A program made the translations under genes and the position numbers. From CAXCDZ01 sp963981525 (GTDB lineage Bacteria > Patescibacteriota > Microgenomatia > UBA1400 > UBA12108), in contig CAXCDZ010000023.1 of assembly GCA_963981525.1 (NCBI GenBank), positions 1 through 11,992 on the forward strand: DNA of 11,992 bases. The letters are read 5' to 3'. The notes beneath the pieces were generated by a model that was given only the letters and a program-made list of their open reading frames with translations, was not told the origin of the DNA and did no database searches. Positions 4,944 to 11,512 of this stretch are shown here, piece by piece (position 1 is the stretch's first letter; each line of letters starts with the position of its first letter).

Positions 4944-7235
4944 TTATAAGATTTCACCTTCTGGCTCTGGATTGCAGTTGATGTGGGGTTCCGTGCCTGG
5001 AACGAAGTAGTCGTAGTGGGGAATATCAGTGCAGGAGAGATTGACTTTGATTAAGTTAGCGGGAGGGGAGAAGGTGTGAGGAGGTGAGTCGGTGAGGAGA
5101 GATTGGAAGGTTGTATTCCAAATTGGAGAGGCACCTGTTATGCCAGAGGCGACACTACTCATCGAGGTGTTGTCGTTGTTGCCAACCCAGATTCCCACAA
5201 CATAATCTGAGGTATATCCAATCGTCCAGTTGTCACGCAGATAGTTACTGGTGCCAGTCTTAACGGCGACCTGATGTCCTGGAATATTGAGGACTGAGCG
5301 ATAACCAAAAGCTGGAGAGCGAGCTTGGTTGTCGGAGAGGATGTTGCTGAGTTGATATGCAACTCCTGGGGAGATAATTTGCTTGGGTTGGGGGGAAGGG
5401 AGTGGGGGGAGGGTGGTGTGGTTGGTGGTACTGAGGATGGCGTGGGTGGGGAAGTAGGAGCCTCCACGAGCGAGAGTGGCATAGGTGTTGGTGAGCTCTA
5501 GTAGTGTCACGTCTCCGCCACCGAGCGTGAGGGCGAGGCCATATTGGGACGAATCATCCCATGTTGTGATGCCTAGATTCTTGCCGAGGGTAACAAGGCG
5601 ATCTACCCCTAAGCTGTTGAGAAGTTTGATAGCCGGAATGTTGTAGGAACTGGCAAGTGCAGTGCGCAGAGTAACTGAGCCATGGAACTTGCCATCATAG
5701 TTTTTGGGGCAGTATGGAGCCTGGCCTCTACTATTAAAACAGATTGGAGAGTCATCTATGCGAGTAGAGGGGGTGAGGCCGCTACCGAGCGCGAGAGCAT
5801 AGGTGAGGGGTTTGATGGAGCTGCCGGGTTGACGCTGACTAATGGTGATGTTGACCTGTCCATCATGTTCAGTGTCAAAGAAGTCGCGTGAACCTGCCAT
5901 GGCAAGAATCTCACCGGTAAGAGGATCGAGGATTAGTCCTGCACCGTTACTGACATTAAGATGTTTGAGCTGGGCTACCTCCGAAGAGATATTTTTCTCG
6001 AGCATTTTTTGGAGGGAGAGATCGAGAGTGGTGATAACTTCGATACCACCACGGTGGACCATGTTTTCGCCGAACTTTTGGACGAGTAGATCTTGAACAT
6101 ACATCACAAAGTGAGGAGCAAAAATTCCGTTTCCCTTGCTGCGGAAAGTGAGAGGAGTTTCTTTTGCCATATTTACTTCTTCAATGGAGATATATCCCTC
6201 CCCGCGCATGCGATCTAAGACCTGATCTTGTCTGTGTTTGGCTAGGTACGGATTGACGCCAAAGGGAGAGAGGGTCGTGGGGGCAATCGGGAGTCCAGCA
6301 AGGAGAGTAGACTCTGCGAGGTTGAGGTCGGAGCTTGATTTGTCAAAGTAGTAGCGAGCTCCTTCTTCGATACCATATGCAGTTCCGCCGTATGGGACGT
6401 AGTTGAAGTAGAGTTCGAGAATCTCATCTTTTGTGTAGATTGTCTCGATCCAGAGGGCGAGGATGGCCTCCTTGAGTTTGCGGGTGAGGGTGCGTTCGGG
6501 GGTGAGAAGGGCGTTTTTGACTAGCTGTTGAGTGATAGTGCTGCCACCTTGGAGTGAGGTGCAGGACTGGATTCTAAGGGAGCAGGTGGTGTTGCTATAG
6601 AATGCTCGGATGATTGCGGTTGGGCTTATGCCGAGATGATGGTAGAAGGATTTGTCTTCGGCGGCGATGGTGGCGTTTACTAGATGATTGGGTAGATCTT
6701 CTAGGTTGATGAGGGTGCGGTTCTCGTCACGGTAGATTTGGTAGAGAAGAATGTGGTTGCGATCGTAGATCTTGGTGGAGAGAGCAGGGAGTGAGGTGGA
6801 GAGGGTGTGGGGATCGGGGAGATCGCGGAGGATGAGTTGATAGAAGGTGAGGCCTATTATAATAATAACGAAAGAGAGAAGGGTGAATAGGGGTTGGGTG
6901 AGGCGGAAATTCGGTCGGGAAAATCTTGGAAGAGTAATTTTGGGGAAGTGTAAGGGGAATCCAATTAGATCTGACCTTTTTGGGCGGCTTTTTCCGACAA
7001 GGACAGTCCTTTCGCCGGCTGGCGAGCCCTTCTTGGCTTGCAGCCAGGAATTCCTGTTAAGGACTGTCCTTAGACGCTTTGGGATGTTGAGTAGCTGATG
7101 AACAAAGACTTTGATCAAATGAAGGTAAGAAATAAAAAAGACCCCTAAGATTGTGAACAGAAAAAAGATTGGTTTACCAAGTAATTCAAGTAGGTGAAGT
7201 GGGTTAGTTTGCTTAGTTGAATTATGGTCTGGCAC
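4944..7235 (-). CDS. Bifunctional class A penicillin-binding protein (PBP-1), with N-terminal extension
   Basis: 763 residues. It polymerises lipid II into glycan strands and crosslinks the peptides outside the membrane. The glycosyltransferase (GT51) domain has AAEDKSFYHHLG (191-202, catalytic E193) and GGSTITQQL (230-238). The transpeptidase has SSIK (472-475, nucleophile S472), SYN (530-532) and KTGT (659-662). Beyond the usual single anchor (about 116-136) there is an extra hydrophobic segment (about 22-44). The 50-115 stretch between them is strongly basic, so it should be cytoplasmic and the N-terminus outside. Codons there include a palindromic DNA segment. Cys pairs occur in the GT domain (C218, C225) and the transpeptidase (C499, C509). 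Start GTG 7235 lies 31 bases after the GH18 gene, behind a good promoter. Paralogous to PBP-2 upstream. Confidence 0.93.
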   Translation of the reverse strand: MPDHNSTKQTNPLHLLELLGKPIFFLFTILGVFFISYLHLIKVFVHQLLNIPKRLRTVLNRNSWLQAKKGSPAGERTVLVGKSRPKRSDLIGFPLHFPKITLPRFSRPNFRLTQPLFTLLSFVIIIIGLTFYQLILRDLPDPHTLSTSLPALSTKIYDRNHILLYQIYRDENRTLINLEDLPNHLVNATIAAEDKSFYHHLGISPTAIIRAFYSNTTCSLRIQSCTSLQGGSTITQQLVKNALLTPERTLTRKLKEAILALWIETIYTKDEILELYFNYVPYGGTAYGIEEGARYYFDKSSSDLNLAESTLLAGLPIAPTTLSPFGVNPYLAKHRQDQVLDRMRGEGYISIEEVNMAKETPLTFRSKGNGIFAPHFVMYVQDLLVQKFGENMVHRGGIEVITTLDLSLQKMLEKNISSEVAQLKHLNVSNGAGLILDPLTGEILAMAGSRDFFDTEHDGQVNITISQRQPGSSIKPLTYALALGSGLTPSTRIDDSPICFNSRGQAPYCPKNYDGKFHGSVTLRTALASSYNIPAIKLLNSLGVDRLVTLGKNLGITTWDDSSQYGLALTLGGGDVTLLELTNTYATLARGGSYFPTHAILSTTNHTTLPPLPSPQPKQIISPGVAYQLSNILSDNQARSPAFGYRSVLNIPGHQVAVKTGTSNYLRDNWTIGYTSDYVVGIWVGNNDNTSMSSVASGITGASPIWNTTFQSLLTDSPPHTFSPPANLIKVNLSCTDIPHYDYFVPGTEPHINCNPEPEGEIL
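6999..7071. repeat. 73-bp palindromic segment inside PBP-1 coding sequence
   Basis: AAGGACAGTCCTT (6999-7011) and its exact reverse complement AAGGACTGTCCTT (7059-7071) bound the segment; each end is itself nearly palindromic. Inside, GCCGGC lies at 7014-7019 and TGGCT with AGCCA around TGC at 7034-7046. The segment is read in frame as residues about 55-79 of PBP-1 (from LRTVL to RTVLV), in the basic cytoplasmic loop. It resembles, in style only, the in-frame palindromic elements known from Rickettsia. PBP-2 has no matching segment. Confidence 0.6.
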
Positions 7236-7241
7236 AAGGCT

Positions 7242-7270
7242 ATTTTAGCCTGAAAATGAAGATATGTTAA
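7242..7270 (-). promoter_or_regulatory. Promoter for PBP-1, probably leaderless
   Basis: On the minus strand TTAACA (7270-7265, 5 of 6 to the -35 consensus), 17 bases, TAAAAT (7247-7242, 5 of 6 to -10), 6 bases, then GTG 7235. The -35 overlaps the GH18 stop codon. The message should begin at or next to the start codon, where no ribosome-binding sequence is present. The palindrome GGCTAAAATAGCC (7250-7238) spans the -10 and could also be a weak hairpin on read-through mRNA. Confidence 0.6.
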
Positions 7271-8448
7271 GGGGTGTTAAGTGAGCGAATAGTTGACCAG
7301 AGATTAGGGTTGTCTCCCTCGTATCCAAGAGCCCAGATTGCGATGCCACCGAGTCCGGCGGATTTGACGAGTTCTAGTTTGAGTCTAATTGAGTCAACAG
7401 ATTCATAGTAGATCTGTGAGATAATCTCGTTATCTTCGTCTCGCCTGATTGCGTAAGGAGTGAGTGAGTTGTGATCCCACAATAATTCGAGAGTGTTCTC
7501 ATCAACTAACTCTTGAATGCGTTCGAGGGAGGCGACGGCTGCTCTAGTATCAGAGGGGGAGTATTTCATGTTGGAGTCTGTGTCCCATTCGTAGCCGTAG
7601 AAAGGGATCCCGAGGAGAATCTGACGACTATCAACGAGCTTGGTAATCTCTGCGAGGTTTTTGAGAATGTCGTGCTCAAAGAGTTTGCCAGCTCCACGGA
7701 GCGGTGAGTTGGGTCCTGAGATGTCGCTAGTGGGAAGGTGGTAGTCGTAGGTCATGACGACGAAGTGATCTGTATGCTCAGCGAGTGCGGCAAGATCCCA
7801 GATTCGAGGGCGTGAGGCGGCGGAGGGGTAGATGCTGATACTCAGCATGGCTTGTGGCTTGTGGCTTATGGCAGATAGCTCTTGGGAAAGTTCTTGGATG
7901 AAGAGAGTGAAGTTATTTTTAAGCGAGGGTGGGATGCCACCGAGTGGTTCGTAGTCTACGTTGACTCCTGCAGCTCTACTCTCTTCCATATATGTTTGAA
8001 TGGTGCGGACAGCCTGGCGACGAGAGTTGGAGTTATTAAGAAGTGACTGGAGAGCATCTTGGTCATAGGGCATAAAGGTAAGAATGAGAGACTCTGGGCG
8101 AATATCGGAATTACTTAGAATCCGTTTGTAGTTGGTGTAGCCGGGCTCTTCTTCACCAGGCCTATCGAGTTTGACTACGTGACCATCACCACCAAGGTGG
8201 AGAGTGAAATAGGCGAGATGGGTGGTGGAGTTAATGGCCTCAGGCGTGAGTTTTTTTACGTTCCAGTAAGGCAAGAATCCAATTATTTCGTAATTGGATT
8301 CTTGCGTGTTGCCGTTTTGCAGTGGATTCAGTATCTCAGTAGGAGATGCCGGAGAGAGAGGAGATTTGGGTGGTAGAAGTAGGTAGGTAGTAAAACTAGT
8401 GAGTAGAATACTGCTGATAATGAGCCATGATTTGAGAGGGCGAGTCAT
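7267..8448 (-). CDS. Membrane-anchored glycoside hydrolase family 18 enzyme
   Basis: 393 residues. Residues 8-26 form a hydrophobic signal or anchor, followed by a Pro/Ser-rich linker (about 27-53) and a GH18 barrel. Barrel landmarks: IIGFLPYW (55-62), AGVNVDYE (160-167), VVMTYDYH (230-237), GIPFYGYEW, and the closing GGIAIWALGYEG. GH18 enzymes cleave beta-1,4 bonds next to N-acetylglucosamine through a DxxDxDxE motif; here only the last Asp (D165) and the catalytic Glu (E167) remain, with the first two Asp replaced by A160 and N163. This resembles the YaaH/SleL-like branch acting on peptidoglycan more than classical chitinases. Lying between two PBPs, it probably trims or remodels the wall outside the cell. 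Its ATG overlaps the PBP-2 stop (ATGA, 8445-8448), with GAGG about 4 bases upstream. The gene holds a heptamer repeat and a 15-bp hairpin. Confidence 0.9.
   Translation of the reverse strand: MTRPLKSWLIISSILLTSFTTYLLLPPKSPLSPASPTEILNPLQNGNTQESNYEIIGFLPYWNVKKLTPEAINSTTHLAYFTLHLGGDGHVVKLDRPGEEEPGYTNYKRILSNSDIRPESLILTFMPYDQDALQSLLNNSNSRRQAVRTIQTYMEESRAAGVNVDYEPLGGIPPSLKNNFTLFIQELSQELSAISHKPQAMLSISIYPSAASRPRIWDLAALAEHTDHFVVMTYDYHLPTSDISGPNSPLRGAGKLFEHDILKNLAEITKLVDSRQILLGIPFYGYEWDTDSNMKYSPSDTRAAVASLERIQELVDENTLELLWDHNSLTPYAIRRDEDNEIISQIYYESVDSIRLKLELVKSAGLGGIAIWALGYEGDNPNLWSTIRSLNTP
7848..7872. repeat. Heptamer tandem repeat inside the GH18 gene
   Basis: About 3.6 copies of TGGCTTG (third copy TGGCTTA) on the plus strand, encoding the AISHKPQAM region (about residues 194-201) of the GH18 protein. 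Seven is not a multiple of three, so gain or loss of one copy would shift the reading frame before the MTYDYH strand. Confidence 0.75.
8271..8305. repeat. Perfect 15-bp inverted repeat in the GH18 gene
   Basis: GCAAGAATCCAATTA (8271-8285), loop TTTCG, then its exact reverse complement (8291-8305). In the minus-strand mRNA this is a 15-bp stem with a CGAAA loop. It encodes the TQESNYEIIGFLP stretch where the Pro/Ser linker meets the catalytic barrel. Confidence 0.85.
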
Positions 8449-10745
8449 ATATCCTCATCGAGATTGGTGAGGTCGATGTAGGGAATAGTGAGGGGAGGCT
8501 CTTCGTACCCCTCAGGGTATGGATCGCAATCAAGACAATAATCTTTAACAAATGGATCAGTGCCGACGAGGTGTTCTTGCTCTTCGATGTTGCCAAACTC
8601 TTCTTCTGAGTTAGGAGGGTGATGGGTGTCTCGGTTGACGAAGATCTGGCGTTTCTCTACAGTTTGGATGGTGGAGACAGAGTCCGTGAGGAAGTACTCG
8701 TAGCGGGTTTCGCAGGGATTGTCAGCAGCGGGGACTGCGCCAGAATGCGTGCAAACTGTGGCTCCCTCGACTCCTTCTGTTGGCTGATATGGTCCGGGAG
8801 TCTCAATATCAACTAAGGCAAGTTTCATGAGATCTTGCCAGATAGGTGAGGCGCCTGTAATACCTGAGGCGACATAGCTCATGGGAGTGTTGTCGTTGTT
8901 GCCCACCCAGACTGAGACGAGACGATCTCTAGTGTAGCCGATCGTCCAGTTGTCACGCAGATTGTTGGTAGTACCAGTTTTGACACTGACGGTTTTACCT
9001 CTGACATTAAGAACAGAAGAGGTGCCAAAAGAATCAGCTCGCGCGTTATTGTCATGGAGAATGTGAGAGATAAGAAAGGCGGTTCCTGGGGAGAGCACTT
9101 TTTCTGGATGATCAACTGAAGGGAGAAGGTCGCGCGAAGTTTCGACGTATACTGATTTGCCAGAGGGATTGTACTGTTCTAGAATTTTTCCCTGCGAAGT
9201 TTCGACTTTGAGAATGGGCTGGAGGGCGACTTTTGTGCCAGAATTAGCAAAGACCGCAAAAGCCGAAGCTAAGTCAGTCATCATGACCTCACCCCCACCG
9301 AGCGTGAGTGAGAGACCATAGTTATCAGGGTTATCCCAGGTGGTGATGCCCATCTTAGTGGCAAAGTTGACGAAGTTCTCAAGGCCGTTGAGTGCCAAAA
9401 CCTTAACCGCTGGAATATTATAAGAATTGCCGAGTGCGAAGCGAATCTGGGTGGGACCGCGAAAACTGTTGTCGTAGTTTTTGGGGCAGTAGGTGGGTTG
9501 GCCGATGAGGGTAAAGCAAATGGGTGAGTCGATGAGCATGGTGGACGGAGTAATGGTGCCAGTCTCGATACCGAGCGCGTAGTTGAGAGGTTTGATACTG
9601 CTTCCGGGTTGTCTGAGTCGAGTTGTAACGTTGACTTTGCCGTCGATCTCGCTATCAAAGTAGTCACGGGAGCCAATCATCGAGAGGATCTCGCCAGTTG
9701 AGGGATTGGTGATGAGAGCGGCCCCGTTACTAACCTTGAATCTCTCAAGTGAGCTAATTTCGGCGCTTAAACTGGCCTGGGCGTCCTCGTGAAGTGCGAG
9801 GTCGAGAGTGGTCGTGACCTGGAGTCCTCCCTGCTCGAGAGTAGTGACACCGTATGTTTCTTCGAGTAATTCCCTGACATACATGACGAAGTGGGGAGCT
9901 TTGATGTCGGTTTCTGATGAGGCATAGATTAGCTCTGTGTTTTTGGCTCGGAGGGCCTCTTCCTCTGTGATGTGGTTTTCTTCTACCATGCGAGAGAGAA
10001 CCTGAGCTTGCCTGTTTTTGGCGGTATCTGGTGAGCGAAATGGTGAGTAGCGGCTTGGCGCCTGGGGGAGGCCGACGAGAAGGGCGGATTCTTCGAGGGT
10101 GAGGTCATGAGCGCTTTTGTCAAAGAATTTGCGAGAAGCAGCCTCGATACCATAACTAGTGCCTCCATATGGGATGTGGTTGAGGTACATTTCGAGGATC
10201 TCGTCTTTTGAGTAAAGAGTCTCGGTTGCGACAGCAAGGAAGGCCTCGCGAATTTTGCGGATTACGGTACGTTCGGGAGTGAGGAGGGCTACTTTGACGA
10301 GTTGCTGAGTGATGGTGCTGCCTCCTTCTAACCTTTGACCTGTGATGGTCTTCCAGGCTGCGCGGATGATCCCGCCAGTATCAAAGCCGTGGTGGGAGTA
10401 GAAGTTTTTGTCTTCTATGCTGATGGTGGCGAGTTTGACATAATCTGGGAGATCAGCAAGCTTGATGGGAGTGCGATTCTCGTCGGCGTAGATCTCGTAG
10501 AGAAGCTCGCCGTTACGATCAAGAATCTTAGTCGAGATTGGGTAGATGTCTCTTTGGAGAGTTTTTGGCGAGGGGAGGTCGCGGAGAATAAGGAAATAGA
10601 AGAGCGTGAGAAAAATGATGGAGAGAGTAATTATGAGTTTTTGTTTTTTTCGGCCAGAAGTGAGCCAAGAAGGAAGTTTGGGAGAGAACTTCTTGGTTGG
10701 AGTGGTCTTTTTGTTTTTTGGCTGAGGTTTTTTACTTTTGGACAT
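8445..10745 (-). CDS. Bifunctional class A penicillin-binding protein (PBP-2), with acidic Cys-bearing tail
   Basis: 766 residues from ATG 10745. It has a Lys-rich cytoplasmic start (1-36), one anchor helix (about 37-54), then the GT51 domain with SIEDKNFYSHHG (109-120, catalytic E111) and GGSTITQQL (141-149), and a transpeptidase with SSIK (382-385), SYN (441-443) and KTGT (589-592). It builds and crosslinks peptidoglycan. After the transpeptidase an acidic tail of about 115 residues carries C665, C678, C737 and C740, including DYCLDCDPYPEG; PBP-1 ends in a shorter version with NCNPEPEGE. A transpeptidase Cys pair (C410, C420) is shared with PBP-1. A longer reading frame from TTG 10763 exists, but the TATAAT box lies inside it, so ATG 10745 is preferred. 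First gene of the PBP-2, GH18, PBP-1 cluster. Confidence 0.93.
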   Translation of the reverse strand: MSKSKKPQPKNKKTTPTKKFSPKLPSWLTSGRKKQKLIITLSIIFLTLFYFLILRDLPSPKTLQRDIYPISTKILDRNGELLYEIYADENRTPIKLADLPDYVKLATISIEDKNFYSHHGFDTGGIIRAAWKTITGQRLEGGSTITQQLVKVALLTPERTVIRKIREAFLAVATETLYSKDEILEMYLNHIPYGGTSYGIEAASRKFFDKSAHDLTLEESALLVGLPQAPSRYSPFRSPDTAKNRQAQVLSRMVEENHITEEEALRAKNTELIYASSETDIKAPHFVMYVRELLEETYGVTTLEQGGLQVTTTLDLALHEDAQASLSAEISSLERFKVSNGAALITNPSTGEILSMIGSRDYFDSEIDGKVNVTTRLRQPGSSIKPLNYALGIETGTITPSTMLIDSPICFTLIGQPTYCPKNYDNSFRGPTQIRFALGNSYNIPAVKVLALNGLENFVNFATKMGITTWDNPDNYGLSLTLGGGEVMMTDLASAFAVFANSGTKVALQPILKVETSQGKILEQYNPSGKSVYVETSRDLLPSVDHPEKVLSPGTAFLISHILHDNNARADSFGTSSVLNVRGKTVSVKTGTTNNLRDNWTIGYTRDRLVSVWVGNNDNTPMSYVASGITGASPIWQDLMKLALVDIETPGPYQPTEGVEGATVCTHSGAVPAADNPCETRYEYFLTDSVSTIQTVEKRQIFVNRDTHHPPNSEEEFGNIEEQEHLVGTDPFVKDYCLDCDPYPEGYEEPPLTIPYIDLTNLDEDI

Positions 10746-10751
10746 GGAAAC

Positions 10752-10757
10752 ATTATA
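10752..10757 (-). promoter_or_regulatory. -10 box for PBP-2, probably leaderless
   Basis: TATAAT on the minus strand (10757-10752), a perfect -10 consensus, followed by 6 bases and ATG 10745. Transcription would begin at the start codon. The best -35 candidates at 16-17 bases are poor and overlap the promoter of the divergent gmk-like gene. Confidence 0.55.
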
Positions 10758-10764
10758 ACTCAAC

Positions 10765-10773
10765 TGTTATACT
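10765..10773 (+). promoter_or_regulatory. Extended -10 promoter for the guanylate-kinase-like gene
   Basis: TGT-TATACT (10765-10773), an extended -10 element, ends 12 bases before ATG 10786, predicting a leader of about 6 bases. It faces the PBP-2 promoter only 8 bases away, so polymerase cannot easily occupy both. Confidence 0.5.
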
Positions 10774-10785
10774 CGCTAATATCTT

Positions 10786-11415
10786 ATGAAGACACTTGTA
10801 GAAGACGTCAAGATTGAGCTAGCGAGACAGAAAGAGCGAGGTGTGTTGTTGGTGTTATCTGGTCCTTCTGGGGCAGGAAAAGACACAGTAATGTTAAAAC
10901 TCCTCAATAAATTCCCGAAAATGCAGAAGTTGGTGACAACAAATAGTAGGCCTAGGCGAGAGGATGAGAAGGATGGTTTTGATTATCATTTTGTAAATCG
11001 AGAAGAATTTGAGAAGTTAATTGCTGAGGAGGCGTTTTTTGAGTGGGTTGAGTATCGAGGTCATTATCGTGGGGGGCAAAAAAAACATGTTAAAGAAGCG
11101 CTTGAGTCTGGGAGTGATGTGATCTGGAGAATCGATGTGAGAGGGGTAAAAAACATTCGAGAAAAAGTAAAAGAGCAGTTTCCACATTCGGCTTTTGTGT
11201 TACTAGCTGTTGAAGATATGAAAACTCTTGAGAAGAGAATGATAGAAAGAGAGAGCGAGACTGGTGATGAGTTGAAGTGGAGTATGGATATTGCGGAGTG
11301 GGAACAGCGACAATGGAATGATTTTGATTACATTGTTTCTAATGAAAATGGAGATTTGAATAAAACAGTAGAGAAAGTTGCGCGAATTGTCGAAATAACA
11401 CGAATGAAGGTGTAA
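10786..11415 (+). CDS. gmk: Guanylate kinase or guanylate-kinase-like protein, divergent
   Basis: 209 residues, the usual size for an enzyme making GDP from GMP and ATP. Landmarks: GVLLVLSGPSGAGKDT (19-34), a P-loop with D33 where Ser, Thr or Gly is common; VTTNSRPRREDEKDGFDYHFV (50-70), matching the TTR-PR-GE-DG-DY-F signature with two extra residues after TT; EWVEYRGHYRGG (86-97); RIDVRG (115-120), matching IDVQG; and FDYIVSNEN near the end. The GHYRGG segment differs from the usual GNYYGT: the second Tyr is R95 and the Thr/Ser is G97, residues that normally hold GMP phosphate. The lid helix also has Lys-Trp-Ser where Lys-Arg-Leu is common. It may be an adapted guanylate kinase or a relative with another substrate; no second gmk is visible here. 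Divergent from PBP-2. Confidence 0.8.
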   Translation: MKTLVEDVKIELARQKERGVLLVLSGPSGAGKDTVMLKLLNKFPKMQKLVTTNSRPRREDEKDGFDYHFVNREEFEKLIAEEAFFEWVEYRGHYRGGQKKHVKEALESGSDVIWRIDVRGVKNIREKVKEQFPHSAFVLLAVEDMKTLEKRMIERESETGDELKWSMDIAEWEQRQWNDFDYIVSNENGDLNKTVEKVARIVEITRMKV

Positions 11416-11437
11416 ACATTTGGTGAATGAGTGATTT

Positions 11438-11446
11438 TGGTATAAT
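11438..11446 (+). promoter_or_regulatory. Extended -10 promoter for the HIT-like gene
   Basis: TGG-TATAAT (11438-11446): a consensus -10 with the upstream TG. TTGGTG (11420-11425) is a weak -35 at a short 15-base spacing. Transcription should begin near 11453, leaving a leader of about 60 bases to GTG 11513, or 30 to TTG 11483. Unlike the other promoters here, no start codon lies 6 bases downstream in an open frame. Confidence 0.6.
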
Positions 11447-11512
11447 TCAGGTATTGTGATTTTAGGTTGACTGAGATAATAGTTGAGTTATGCGAAAGAA
11501 AGTCGGGTAATT

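Noticed and set aside
10746..10763. TTG 10763 as the PBP-2 start (six extra residues)
   Set aside because: The consensus TATAAT box (10752-10757) sits inside that extension, and ATG 10745 is exactly where a transcript from it would begin.
10335..10817. 160-codon plus-strand ORF across the PBP-2 start and the gmk start
   Set aside because: It lies opposite PBP-2 coding sequence and its protein has no coherent domain; it is a shadow of strong genes on both sides.
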